Source of the DNA: Rhizobiales bacterium PAR1
GTDB taxonomy: Bacteria; Pseudomonadota; Alphaproteobacteria; Rhizobiales; Beijerinckiaceae
Direction of reading: 5' to 3'
Assembly: GCA_002256205.1 (NCBI GenBank)
Contig: NKIW01000005.1
Span: 186,001-250,000, forward strand
DNA: 64,000 bases
Shown: one piece after another, positions 7,962-16,442 of the stretch
How positions within the stretch are numbered: position 1 is the first letter of the stretch
Layout: every line of letters starts with the position of its first letter
Notes under the pieces: generated by a model
The model's database searches: none
Told to the model about the DNA's origin: nothing
What the model saw: the letters and a program-made list of their open reading frames with translations, nothing else
Position numbers and translations under genes: made by a program

Positions 7962-10472
7962 TCACGCGTGCGGGAGAAAGACGCGGGTGAGGTGGCCGCC
8001 GCGCGGATCATCCGCCACTTCGATCCGCCCGCCATGCAGCATCACCAGCGCTTTGGCGAGCGAATAACGCAGGCCGCGCTCGCGCTCGATGGCCGGGGCG
8101 CCGCCATCATTGGCGCGGTTCATCGCACCCTGCCCCTTGCCGCTATCGGAAACCTCGATCGTCAGGCCCGGCTCAGCAGCTTTCTCATCGCGACGCACCG
8201 CGAGCCGCACCACATCGCCGGCCGCCGAGAACGAGACGGCATTGGCAAGCAGATTGAACACGATATGCCGGAAGCGCTTCGGATCCGCGCTCACCTGCGC
8301 GACGCCGGACTGGAGATTGAGCGCGAGGCGCACCTTGGCATCGCCGAGGCGATCCTTGAGGCCTTCCATCGCATCCTGAATGGCCGCCGAGAGATCAAAG
8401 GTCTCACGGGTAATCTCGACGCCACCGGTTTCCGCGCCGGCGAGATCAAGAATATCCGCCGTCAGTGCCAGCACGGCGTCCGCCGCACGGGAGAGATCCT
8501 GCGCATAGGTCAGCTGCCGCGGGGTGAGTTCGCCCGCAACGCCCTCCGCGAGAGCCTGTGCAAGGCCCACCACAGACGTCAGCGGTGAGCGCAGTTCGAA
8601 CGACACGCTTTTGATGAAATCGGTACGCAGACGCGCGGCTTGCCGCAGCGCTTCGTTATGCTCGCGTAGCCGGTTTTCGGCTTCAACCGTATCGGTGACA
8701 TCCGTCGTGGTGACCAGCGTTGCCCGGTCCGGCAGCGGGGTTGTCACGACGATGAGCACGCGCCCGTCCGAGGTCTTGGTCTCGAATTGGGCATCGTCGC
8801 GCGCTTCGGAAAGCGAGCAGACGATCTGTGAAATATTGCGCCAGGTCGTGCCGGTGGCGCGCGTCGCGGCCGCACCGATTTCCTCAACATGCGGGCTGCC
8901 TTGCAGCTTTTCCGGCTCGATACCCCAGATTTTGGAAAAGGCGGGGTTCGAGAGCTGGATGCAGCCATCCGAGCCGAACACGCCGACGCCCTCGGAAAGC
9001 GCCATCAGCGTTTCCCACTGGGTATTCTTGAGTTGGTCGTATTCGGTCGCGAGCGCGAAACGCTCGGTCTCGTCCTCGAAGAGATAGGTCACCCCGCCCT
9101 GCGGATTGGGCGTGATAACGACGCGGAGCGAACGCCCGTTCGGCAGCCGCCAACCGTGCTCGCTGGTCTCCGTTGCGGCGTATTGCGCAAGAAGCGATGC
9201 CTTCCACTGGCGGAAATCGCTCGCTTCCGGCAGGCGGCCCTTGGAGCGGAGCTGGTCCAGCAGTTCACCATTCGCGGGCATGCTGGCGAGAAAACCGGCA
9301 TCCAGCGCGAAAAGATCGGCAAAGGCGCGGTTTGAATAGGTCAGCCGCTGCTGGCGGTCGAAAATCGCCACGGCGGTCGGGAGTTCGTCGAGCGTGCGGA
9401 CATGCGCTTCCATCTGTCGCTCAAGCGCCAGACGCGTCGCCTCAAGTTCGCTGATGTCGAGCGCGAAACCGCCGCCGCCCTCAGGCCCGGCAACTTCCAC
9501 GACATCGACCTTGCGGCGCTGGCCGGAGAAAATTGCAGTCACGGAGCCCTGATAGCGTCCCTGCCGCGCCTGCGTCTTGCGGATCACTGCGCGGTCATCG
9601 CTGTCGAGAATCTCTGCTTGCGAGGCGAGCACCATTTCCGGCCCAGGCGCGTCGACCGCATGGGCGTAGGCTTGATTGACCCAACCGAGCTTGCCGGCGC
9701 GATCCCTGAGCCAGATCGGCTGGGGAATGGCTTCAAGCACGGTGCGAAGCTGGCTCTGTGCCGATTCGAGCGCGTTCTTCTCGTCCATCATCCGCGCAAC
9801 GGCGAGGCGTTCGCCGGTCGCGATCTTGATCGCCATCACCGCGCGCCCGGCTACGGGCCGCCCTTCGATCTCGACGAAATCACCGCGCAGGGACTTCACC
9901 TGTTCCGAAAAGCTCGCCCCTTCCGAGCGCAGCAGCAGCGCCTTCTGGTGCAGCTGGCGCGCATCTTCCGGTGCCAGCCACTCGTTAAAATCCAGCACGC
10001 GCTGAGCATTGGTGGTCTCGATGACGATGCCGGGGTCACCCTCGAATTCCGGCTCGCCTTTCGGACCATTCCAGGCAACCAGCAATTGTCGGTCCGCAGT
10101 CAGAAACAGGCTGGAACGCTCGGCCTGCGCCTGCGCATCCCGGATCATCCGGTTCTGTTCCTCGAAATGCTCGTTCCACAGGCGCCGCGCCCGGACATGA
10201 AAAATCGAGATCGTCGCGGCATAAACCGTGATGACGAGCAGCGCGAGACTGAGCGGCAGCGCGCTATGAACCAGATCAAACTTGCTGATCGCCGAAGGCA
10301 GACGAAGATCGAAGCCGTCCGTTGTCCCCGCGGCGCGTGCCGCCACGGGAACGAAGCTGCCAGCGAGAAGTGCCGCAGCAGAGCACGTCCGGCGCAAGAA
10401 AGCGTCGGGGAATGAAGGTTTTATCCCGGTGCGCCGTGCCTCTGGCGCATCTTCCGTCGGGTTCGTCCCCAT
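7962..10472 (-). CDS. divL: DivL-like PAS histidine pseudokinase
   Basis: Protein of 836 residues with an N-terminal hydrophobic or signal-like segment (about 28-48), a second membrane segment (about 70-92), several PAS-like regions, a DHp helix and a degraded ATPase domain. The phospho-acceptor position in SVSFELRSPLTSVVG is Phe625 (codon TTC at 8598-8600) where kinases have His. Caulobacter DivL, an atypical kinase that acts on CckA and cell-cycle control, has Tyr there. The ATPase G boxes are also weak (DSGKGQG, then GLRYSLAKAL instead of GLGLS). Position next to tsaE and addAB is the usual DivL neighbourhood. The start at ATG 10472 has a GAGGAGG ribosome site. I infer a scaffold or sensor role, not catalysis. 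Confidence 0.75.
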   Translation of the reverse strand: MGTNPTEDAPEARRTGIKPSFPDAFLRRTCSAAALLAGSFVPVAARAAGTTDGFDLRLPSAISKFDLVHSALPLSLALLVITVYAATISIFHVRARRLWNEHFEEQNRMIRDAQAQAERSSLFLTADRQLLVAWNGPKGEPEFEGDPGIVIETTNAQRVLDFNEWLAPEDARQLHQKALLLRSEGASFSEQVKSLRGDFVEIEGRPVAGRAVMAIKIATGERLAVARMMDEKNALESAQSQLRTVLEAIPQPIWLRDRAGKLGWVNQAYAHAVDAPGPEMVLASQAEILDSDDRAVIRKTQARQGRYQGSVTAIFSGQRRKVDVVEVAGPEGGGGFALDISELEATRLALERQMEAHVRTLDELPTAVAIFDRQQRLTYSNRAFADLFALDAGFLASMPANGELLDQLRSKGRLPEASDFRQWKASLLAQYAATETSEHGWRLPNGRSLRVVITPNPQGGVTYLFEDETERFALATEYDQLKNTQWETLMALSEGVGVFGSDGCIQLSNPAFSKIWGIEPEKLQGSPHVEEIGAAATRATGTTWRNISQIVCSLSEARDDAQFETKTSDGRVLIVVTTPLPDRATLVTTTDVTDTVEAENRLREHNEALRQAARLRTDFIKSVSFELRSPLTSVVGLAQALAEGVAGELTPRQLTYAQDLSRAADAVLALTADILDLAGAETGGVEITRETFDLSAAIQDAMEGLKDRLGDAKVRLALNLQSGVAQVSADPKRFRHIVFNLLANAVSFSAAGDVVRLAVRRDEKAAEPGLTIEVSDSGKGQGAMNRANDGGAPAIERERGLRYSLAKALVMLHGGRIEVADDPRGGHLTRVFLPHA

Positions 10473-10611
10473 GCTCGGGCCTCCTCGCGCTTAGCCGCCT
10501 CGCCGCGCGAACACCGTTGCCATACCGATAGTCTGCTGCTTGGCGCGAATCACCGCATGAATCGCGCCGCCGCACTTTAAGCAGGCCAAGACTCCGTCAG
10601 GAAGTGGTTAA

Positions 10612-10644
10612 CAAACAAATAACGCGCCCGGTTTCCCGGACGCG
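10612..10644 (-). terminator. Rho-independent terminator after ahcY
   Basis: On the minus strand a 9-bp GC stem (10623-10631 against 10636-10644, one G-U pair) closes a GAAA loop and is followed by a T-rich tail, TTATTTGTTTG. It lies about 65 bases beyond the ahcY stop, separating ahcY from the divL-tsaE-murU-addBA series. Confidence 0.8.
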
Positions 10645-10709
10645 CCAAATTTGCAAGAACAGAAGCGGAATATCGCGGCGAGCCGGAATACGGCCCGCCG
10701 AAGGGTACA

Positions 10710-12110
10710 TCAATAGCGGTAGTGATCTGGCTTGAACGGGCCCTTTTCCGGCACGCCGATGTAATCCGCCTGCTCCTTGGACATCTTGGTCAGCTTCACG
10801 CCAAGCTTGCCGAGGTGGAGCGCCGCGACCTTCTCGTCGAGGAACTTCGGCAGGGTGTAGACCTTCTTGTCGTATTTGCCGTTGTCCTTGTTGGCCCAGA
10901 GTTCGATTTGCGCCAGCGTCTGGTTCGAGAACGAGGACGACATCACGAAGGACGGGTGACCCATGGCATTGCCGAGGTTCACGAGGCGGCCTTCCGAGAG
11001 CAGGATGATGCGGTTGCCCTTCGGGAACTCGATTTCATCGACCTGCGGCTTGATGTTGGTCCACTTGTAGTTCTTCAGGCCCGCGACCTGAATTTCGTTG
11101 TCGAAGTGGCCGATGTTGCAGACGATCGCCCGATCCTTCATGCCGCGCATGTGCTCGATCGTGATGATGTCCTTGTTGCCGGTCGCGGTGACATAGATGT
11201 CGGCGCGCGGCAGGGCGTCTTCGATTGTCGCGACTTCATAGCCTTCCATCGCCGCCTGCAGGGCGCAGATCGGATCGACTTCCGAGACGATGACACGGGC
11301 GCCGGCCTGACGGAGCGAGGCCGCCGAACCCTTGCCAACATCGCCGAAGCCGGCGACGAAAGCGACCTTGCCGGCCATCATCACGTCGGTGCCGCGGCGG
11401 AGCGCGTCGACGAGCGATTCACGGCAGCCATAGAGGTTGTCGAACTTCGACTTGGTGACCGAGTCGTTGACGTTGATCGCCGGGAAGAGAAGCTTGCCTT
11501 CTTCGGCGAGCTTGTAGAGGCGATGCACGCCCGTGGTGGTCTCTTCCGAAACGCCCCGGATCGATTTCGCGACCTCGGCGAACCAACCTTTCGGCTTGGA
11601 GGAGAGCAGCTTCTTGATCAGCGCGAAGAAGATCACTTCCTCTTCCGAGCCCGGTTTGTCGAGGAAGGCCACATCGCCATTCTCGGCTTTGAGGCCGTAG
11701 TGGACGAGCATGGTGGCATCGCCGCCGTCATCGAGGATCATGTTCGGAACGCCGCCGCCGTGCCAGTCGAACAGCTTCGCGGTGTAATCCCAATATTCGT
11801 CCAGCGTCTCGCCCTTGTAGGCGAAAACCGGAATGCCGGCAGCGGCGATCGCGGCGGCGGCATGGTCTTGCGTCGAGAAGATGTTGCACGAAACCCAGCG
11901 GACATCCGCGCCGAGCGCCGTCAGCGTCTCGATCAGCACAGCGGTCTGGATCGTCATGTGGAGCGAACCGGCGATGCGCGCGCCCTTGAGCGGCTGGGCC
12001 GGGCCGTATTCCTCGCGGATGGCCATCAGGCCCGGCATTTCGGTTTCAGCAAGCTCGATCTCCTTGCGGCCGAAAGCGGCAAGGTTGATGTCCTTTACGA
12101 TGTAATCCAT
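10710..12110 (-). CDS. ahcY: Adenosylhomocysteinase
   Basis: Hydrolyses S-adenosylhomocysteine to adenosine and homocysteine, removing the product inhibitor of methyltransferases in the activated methyl cycle. The 466-residue product starts [19 protein letters not shown]. It contains the NAD-binding loop [15 protein letters not shown] and ends in KPDHYRY, the conserved C-terminus that reaches the partner subunit's active site. ATG 12110 follows a GAGGG ribosome site; an earlier start at 12167 would add non-homologous residues. It is a single gene with its own promoter, operator and terminator. Confidence 0.97.
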   Translation of the reverse strand: MDYIVKDINLAAFGRKEIELAETEMPGLMAIREEYGPAQPLKGARIAGSLHMTIQTAVLIETLTALGADVRWVSCNIFSTQDHAAAAIAAAGIPVFAYKGETLDEYWDYTAKLFDWHGGGVPNMILDDGGDATMLVHYGLKAENGDVAFLDKPGSEEEVIFFALIKKLLSSKPKGWFAEVAKSIRGVSEETTTGVHRLYKLAEEGKLLFPAINVNDSVTKSKFDNLYGCRESLVDALRRGTDVMMAGKVAFVAGFGDVGKGSAASLRQAGARVIVSEVDPICALQAAMEGYEVATIEDALPRADIYVTATGNKDIITIEHMRGMKDRAIVCNIGHFDNEIQVAGLKNYKWTNIKPQVDEIEFPKGNRIILLSEGRLVNLGNAMGHPSFVMSSSFSNQTLAQIELWANKDNGKYDKKVYTLPKFLDEKVAALHLGKLGVKLTKMSKEQADYIGVPEKGPFKPDHYRY

Positions 12111-12202
12111 GGAACCCTCGACTGTATCCGCGCTGCACGACAACCCCGGATGGGTCGCTCGGCGCACAGGAAATCACGGCCCCTATCGGACCGGCTGGCG
12201 GC

Positions 12203-12231
12203 GCTATACCAAAGATGCGCGAGGGGCGCAA
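12203..12231 (-). promoter_or_regulatory. Probable sigma-70-type promoter of ahcY
   Basis: On the minus strand TTGCGC (12226-12231) and TATAGC (12203-12208) are spaced by 17 bases, about 95 bases upstream of the ahcY start. A perfect palindrome lies just upstream of the -35 element. Predicted from sequence only. Confidence 0.55.
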
Positions 12232-12236
12232 TAAAG

Positions 12237-12256
12237 ATATAAAGATTTCTTTATAT
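12237..12256. promoter_or_regulatory. Palindromic operator upstream of ahcY
   Basis: Perfect inverted repeat with arms ATATAAAGA and TCTTTATAT around a 2-base centre. A further half-site (ATAAAGAT) lies directly next to it at 12231-12238. It is an AT-rich island in GC-rich DNA, 5 bases upstream of the presumed ahcY -35 box. The layout suits a dimeric ArsR-family regulator; SAH-responsive SahR regulators of that family control ahcY in other Proteobacteria. The assignment to SahR is an inference. Confidence 0.6.
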
Positions 12257-12309
12257 TGAGCGGCGCGACCGGTATGAAGGGGTTGCGCCGCCGTTGTGCT
12301 GGTGCAGTT

Positions 12310-12837
12310 CTATTTGCCGGAAAGCTGCCGCAAGGCCGCCGCCCAATCCTCGACGTGAAAGACCTTCACGATCTGGCCGCCGTCGACCTCGTGAACATCG
12401 ATTGACATCACGGTAAAGCTCTTGCCTTGGCCGTCGACCCCGAAGAGCGGACCTTTTGGCGTGCCGGTCACCCGGCTGCGAACGATAAATCGGTTACCGG
12501 CTTCGATAATGTCTTCAATCTGCCAGTTCAGGTCCGGCATCAATTGGGCGAAGCCGCCAAGCTGCTTGGCGAGTTCCTCGCGCGTCTTCACATAGCCCGA
12601 ATAGTCGCCAATGCTACCGAAGTTCGGGGCCAGAATGCGCTCAGCCTCGGCCATCTTGTCCTGCGCACCGGCTGGATTGATCAGCCGGGTGTAAAACGCT
12701 TCGACAATAGCGCGGTCCTTGTTCGATGGGGCCGATGCGGTGGTGGTCATGATCATCAATGCTCCTGCTGCGGTGGCCAATGCGCTCTTCAGCGGAATGC
12801 CCAATTCCAATTTCCGGCCCTTGATGTGAGCCTGCAT
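12310..12837 (-). CDS. Secreted SnoaL/NTF2-like protein
   Basis: Protein of 175 residues with a basic N-terminus and a hydrophobic run (LKSALATAAGALMIMTTTASA), consistent with a signal peptide, followed by an NTF2-like fold. AEAERILAPNFGSIGDYSGY, MPDLNWQIEDIIEAGNRFIV and TVMSIDVHEVDGGQIVKVFHVEDW match the SnoaL-like ester cyclase-related group. The substrate cannot be told from sequence. It is divergent from an HxlR regulator with 65 bases between the starts, so it is probably that regulator's target. No strong ribosome site precedes ATG 12837; an internal ATG in the hydrophobic run is a less likely start. Confidence 0.7.
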   Translation of the reverse strand: MQAHIKGRKLELGIPLKSALATAAGALMIMTTTASAPSNKDRAIVEAFYTRLINPAGAQDKMAEAERILAPNFGSIGDYSGYVKTREELAKQLGGFAQLMPDLNWQIEDIIEAGNRFIVRSRVTGTPKGPLFGVDGQGKSFTVMSIDVHEVDGGQIVKVFHVEDWAAALRQLSGK

Positions 12838-12866
12838 CAGGAATATGGTGACGGTAATAAAAAGGA

Positions 12867-12887
12867 AGTAGGCACTTTTTTGTAACC
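12867..12887. promoter_or_regulatory. Possible HxlR-family operator
   Basis: An AGTA...GTAACC stretch with a central T6 run sits in the 65-base space between the SnoaL-like gene and the hxlR-type gene. HxlR/YodB-type proteins bind loosely symmetric sites of this kind in divergent promoters. The symmetry is weak, so the call is tentative. Confidence 0.3.
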
Positions 12888-12902
12888 GAAAAAATTGGGC
12901 AC

Positions 12903-13268
12903 ATGACGCGCGAAGACCGAGGAGAGCCTGAAAATTGCCCGGTGCGCGGTGTCATCGATGGCATCGGTGACAAATGGAGTATCCTGATCCTCCTGCATCT
13001 TGGGCGGGATGATCAGCGGTTTACCGGTTTGCGCAAACTGATCCCCGACATCTCGCAGCGCGTCCTGACCGCGACACTCCGCAAACTGGAACGCGAGGGC
13101 CTCGTCTGGCGGGAGGTCGAGCTGACCATTCCGCCCAAAGTGACCTATGGCATCACCGATCTCGGGCGTTCGCTGATTGAGCATCTCTTTGCGCTCGCTA
13201 GCTGGGCCAAGGTCAATCGCCCGCGGATCGATGCGGCACGACAACACTTCGATTTGAGGGGGGCTTAA
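12903..13268 (+). CDS. HxlR-family winged-helix transcriptional regulator
   Basis: Protein of 121 residues. CPVRGVIDGIGDKWSILILL is the HxlR signature with its N-terminal Cys, LIPDISQRVLTATLRKLERE is the recognition helix region, and VTYGITDLGRSL is the wing. Many family members sense quinones, aldehydes or oxidants through the N-terminal cysteine. It is transcribed away from the SnoaL-like gene, which it probably regulates, and ends 3 bases from the ptsH stop on the opposite strand. Confidence 0.9.
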   Translation: MTREDRGEPENCPVRGVIDGIGDKWSILILLHLGRDDQRFTGLRKLIPDISQRVLTATLRKLEREGLVWREVELTIPPKVTYGITDLGRSLIEHLFALASWAKVNRPRIDAARQHFDLRGA

Positions 13269-13271
13269 GCG

Positions 13272-13598
13272 CTATTCGTCTTCGCCGAAGCGGTTGCCGA
13301 GCAGGGCTTCAATGGCGTCGAGCGCTTCTTTGGCCTGCGGGCCGAGCGCGGAGACGGAAACCGTGGTGCCTTGCGCGGCAGCCAGCGTCAGCAGGCCCAT
13401 GATCGAGGTGCCGCCGACCGTCTCGCCGCAGCGGGTCACCTGCACAGCAGCGTCGAAAGTCTCGCAGCATTGCACGAATTTCGCTGAGGCGCGGGCGTGC
13501 AGGCCCTTGCGGTTGATGATCGGGAGTTCGCGCACCAGCGCGCCTTCAACAACGGGGGGAGGGGGGCACGGACCATCCATCGAACTTGGGTTGTCCAT
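13272..13598 (-). CDS. ptsH: HPr phosphocarrier protein
   Basis: PTS phosphocarrier of 108 residues. His34 in NRKGLHARASAKF is the phospho-acceptor from enzyme I, and Ser65 in GGTSIMGLLTL is the site HprK would phosphorylate. No sugar permease genes are present, so this is a regulatory PTS branch. ATG 13598 is preceded by AAGGA. The first 18 residues are an unusual Pro-rich extension (PCPPPP) coded by two C6 runs separated by one T. It lies 12 bases downstream of the EIIA gene and is the last gene of the chvI-chvG-hprK-EIIA-ptsH series. Confidence 0.93.
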   Translation of the reverse strand: MDNPSSMDGPCPPPPVVEGALVRELPIINRKGLHARASAKFVQCCETFDAAVQVTRCGETVGGTSIMGLLTLAAAQGTTVSVSALGPQAKEALDAIEALLGNRFGEDE

Positions 13599-13610
13599 GA
13601 TCGTCCTTCC

Positions 13611-14012
13611 TCAGCGCCCGGCGAGAATATGGCTGGCGACGTTGATATACTTCCGCCCCGCGTCCTGCGCTTGCGTCACGGCTTCGGCGAGCGGCGAGGT
13701 CTCGCGAACCTTCGCGAGCTTGACCAGCATGGGCAGATTAATGCCAGCGACAACCTCGACATTCGTCCCATTCATCGCGGAAATCGCGAGATTGGACGGC
13801 GTGCCGCCAAACATATCGGTGAGGACGACGACGCCCTGACCGCTGTCGACGGCATGGATCGCGGCCACAATCTCGCCACGGCGCGCATCCATATCGTCCT
13901 CAGGGCCGATGCAGACCACAGCAAGCTGTGATTGACGCCCTACCACATGCTCCATCGCCGAACGGAATTCCGTGGCGAGTTGTCCGTGGCTGACCAATAC
14001 CAAGCCGATCAT
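13611..14012 (-). CDS. manX: PTS EIIA component, mannose family
   Basis: EIIA-Man-type protein of 133 residues with the phospho-acceptor His9 in LVLVSHGQLA and the conserved TDMFGGTPSNLA loop. It receives phosphate from HPr. In alphaproteobacteria this soluble EIIA lacks IIB/IIC/IID partners and acts as a signalling protein linked to HprK and carbon or PHB metabolism. It is encoded between hprK and ptsH on the same strand; a 191-base space separates it from hprK. Confidence 0.92.
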   Translation of the reverse strand: MIGLVLVSHGQLATEFRSAMEHVVGRQSQLAVVCIGPEDDMDARRGEIVAAIHAVDSGQGVVVLTDMFGGTPSNLAISAMNGTNVEVVAGINLPMLVKLAKVRETSPLAEAVTQAQDAGRKYINVASHILAGR

Positions 14013-14203
14013 GCGCGGATACCGTGACCTCTCACTACCAGGGCCAAATCATCCCCGAGGCTCATGCCCCGGAAAATTCGGACGCCTGATGCCGGAGCGA
14101 GCGTCTTGCCCGCTTCTGCGGCAGGAGGCGCATTTTGTCGAGACGCGCGGCTTTGGCAAGCAAAACCCGCAGAATTCTCATCTTTTTTTCGCAAGTGCGA
14201 AAT

Positions 14204-14638
14204 TCAGCGTTTCAGCCAGTCGCAGACGAGATGCGCCTTGGCGCCGAGGTCACGGTCATCGCGAAGGGTCAGCAGCGGGAGATCAATGCCCGCATGATGG
14301 AAAGTTGGCGCAGGCTCTGCCGGAAGGCGCTCGGGGGAGGGAAGGATCTCAACCGCACCGGCCAAAACAGCACGATCTATTTGATTTGAAGAGATAATTC
14401 CAACTCCTCGCCGCTCGATCTGTCCTTGAAGGAGAGGGTGTCCGGTAGCGATCAAATGCTCGCCGACACGCCTCACCGCGACCCGATCATCGCCGATCAG
14501 GCGGGCGAATTGCCCCGCAAGCTGCGCTTCCGCGATGAGCTTTTCGGCCAACGCGGACTTTCCTGCACCGGAGGCACCCAGAAGCAGCACGCCCTTCTCG
14601 CCGATAACAACAGCGGTGGCGTGAAGGTAATCACTCAC
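14204..14638 (-). CDS. hprK: HprK, HPr kinase/phosphorylase (short alphaproteobacterial form)
   Basis: Protein of 144 residues comprising only the catalytic domain; the N-terminal domain of Firmicute HprK is absent, as is usual in alphaproteobacteria. LLLGASGAGKSALAEKL is the P-loop (Lys27) and QIERRGVGII is the HprK signature. It phosphorylates and dephosphorylates HPr at serine. It starts with GTG at 14638, and that GTGA overlaps the chvG stop, so it is translationally coupled to the sensor kinase. Confidence 0.93.
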   Translation of the reverse strand: MSDYLHATAVVIGEKGVLLLGASGAGKSALAEKLIAEAQLAGQFARLIGDDRVAVRRVGEHLIATGHPLLQGQIERRGVGIISSNQIDRAVLAGAVEILPSPERLPAEPAPTFHHAGIDLPLLTLRDDRDLGAKAHLVCDWLKR

Positions 14639-16407
14639 ATCGCACCCCAGAGCGGGAGGGACACCGTGAAGCGTGCGCCAGCGCGCTCCCCGTCCGCATC
14701 GAGAATATTCTCGGCGTGGATTATTCCTGCATGCGCCTCAACGATCTGCTGCGAGATCGAAAGCCCGAGCCCCGAGTTCTGCCCGAAGCCCTGCTCCGGG
14801 CGGTCCGTATAGAAGCGTTCGAAAATCCGCACTAGGGCGTGGTCGGGAATGCCCGGTCCTTCGTCCTCAACCGTGATGATAACCTGCCCGTTTTCAGTGC
14901 GTACGGACACATGTACCGCCTTGCCGGGCGGCGAGAAGGATTGTGCGTTATCGATCAGATTGTTGAAGACCTGCACCAGACGGCTGTCATGCCCCCGGAC
15001 GATCAGGGGACGTTGAACTGGACCACTCATCTGGATATCAAGCGTCGTGGCTGTCTCGCCGGGCTTCAAAACGTCGTTTTTCATGCCGATGACGGTGGAG
15101 AGCAGCGTTGCGATATCGAAAGTATGCGATTCCCCGCGCTGCAACTCGGCATCGAGCCGCGAGGCGTCCGAGATATCGGTGATCAGGCGATCGAGACGTT
15201 TGACGTCATGAACGATGACAGCAAGCAGCCGCTCTTTGCTGTCGGGGTTGCGCGCCAGCGGCAGGGTTTCGACCGCACTTCGGAGCGAGGTGAGCGGATT
15301 TTTCAGCTCATGCGCCACGTCCGCCGCGAAGCGCTCGATCGCTTCGATGCGGCTATAGAGTGCGCCGGTCATGTCGCGCAGCGAAGCGGAAAGGTGACCG
15401 ATTTCATCAGAGCGATCCGAGAAATCCGGGATTTCCTCCCGCACCCGCGTGCCGCGTCGTACGCGATCTGCCGCTTCGGAAAGCCGCCGTACCGGCTCGG
15501 CAATCGTGCCGGCAAGCAGCACCGAGAGCACGAGCATCACGCTGGAGGCGATCAGGAAGACGAGCAGGAAGCCCCAGCGCTCCTCGGCGATGATGCGATC
15601 GACGTCGCCCTCCTGCGTCGAGAGCAGCAAGGCGCCCTTGATATTCGTGCCGCGCTGAATGGGATTGGCAGCAAAGACGATGGTTTGCCCGTCGGTCGAG
15701 ACGCGCACCACGGCTGCGCTCGTGCCATCGAGCGCGCGCTGGACTTCCGGCAGTCCCTCGTTGTCGCTGAGCGAATCCGGCTGGCTCAGATCGACGCGCC
15801 CGAACCGTTGCTTCACCGCATTCCAGGTGCGTGTGAAGAGGGTCAGAGTGGAATCGTCGCCCGCCGACGGGCGCGGATCGAGAAAATCACCGGGATTGTA
15901 GAAAGCGCGGGTATCGAGCAGCAGCAGCCCCTCGCGATCATAGATGCGGGCACGCGTCCGGGTTGGCGCGACCAGCCGCTTCAAGATCGGCGCGACACGG
16001 GCGGGGTTGATCGAGAATTCGAAGAAGTTCTGGCCCTGATCTTCGCGCGGCTGCGGTTCAGCGAGTTGTTGTTGCAGGAGCTTGTCGGGGTCGAGTTCGA
16101 GCGTATCACTGGTGGTGCTCACTGCGCTGGCGATCGCCGCCGAGATCATCTCGGCTTGCAGCGAGAGCGATTGGCTTCGCGCATCGATCACGCCGACGCG
16201 GGTCTGGTTAAGCCAGAGAAAGCCGAGAAACAGCGCCACCAGCCCGGCGAGGTTCAAAAACGCGATCCGCCGCGTGAGGCTTGAAGAAAGCCGCCGCGCC
16301 AACCCGAGCCGAAAGCGCACGCTCATCCGCATCAGCGCAGACTTCAGGCTGCGCCGTGCGGGCGTGGCTTCGCCGCCCTGGCGGGATGGGTTCGCGCGGT
16401 CGAGCAC
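14635..16407 (-). CDS. chvG: ChvG (ExoS)-type sensor histidine kinase
   Basis: Membrane kinase of 590 residues with a transmembrane segment at about 48-66, a large periplasmic sensor region, a second transmembrane segment at about 280-300, HAMP, a DHp domain with His366 in DVAHELKNPLTSLRSAVE, and a HATPase domain (N box FNNLIDNAQSFS, VEDEGPGIPD, NSGLGLSI). With ChvI it senses acid or envelope stress; in rhizobia the periplasmic repressor ExoR controls it. It starts with GTG at 16407 behind GGAGG. It lies 35 bases after chvI and overlaps hprK. Confidence 0.94.
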   Translation of the reverse strand: MLDRANPSRQGGEATPARRSLKSALMRMSVRFRLGLARRLSSSLTRRIAFLNLAGLVALFLGFLWLNQTRVGVIDARSQSLSLQAEMISAAIASAVSTTSDTLELDPDKLLQQQLAEPQPREDQGQNFFEFSINPARVAPILKRLVAPTRTRARIYDREGLLLLDTRAFYNPGDFLDPRPSAGDDSTLTLFTRTWNAVKQRFGRVDLSQPDSLSDNEGLPEVQRALDGTSAAVVRVSTDGQTIVFAANPIQRGTNIKGALLLSTQEGDVDRIIAEERWGFLLVFLIASSVMLVLSVLLAGTIAEPVRRLSEAADRVRRGTRVREEIPDFSDRSDEIGHLSASLRDMTGALYSRIEAIERFAADVAHELKNPLTSLRSAVETLPLARNPDSKERLLAVIVHDVKRLDRLITDISDASRLDAELQRGESHTFDIATLLSTVIGMKNDVLKPGETATTLDIQMSGPVQRPLIVRGHDSRLVQVFNNLIDNAQSFSPPGKAVHVSVRTENGQVIITVEDEGPGIPDHALVRIFERFYTDRPEQGFGQNSGLGLSISQQIVEAHAGIIHAENILDADGERAGARFTVSLPLWGAM

Positions 16408-16442
16408 AGGCTCCTCCCCGGATCAGGCCCGGATAGCCAGCG

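Noticed and set aside
14839-16284. A 481-codon plus-strand frame within chvG
   Set aside because: Antisense to an intact histidine kinase gene.
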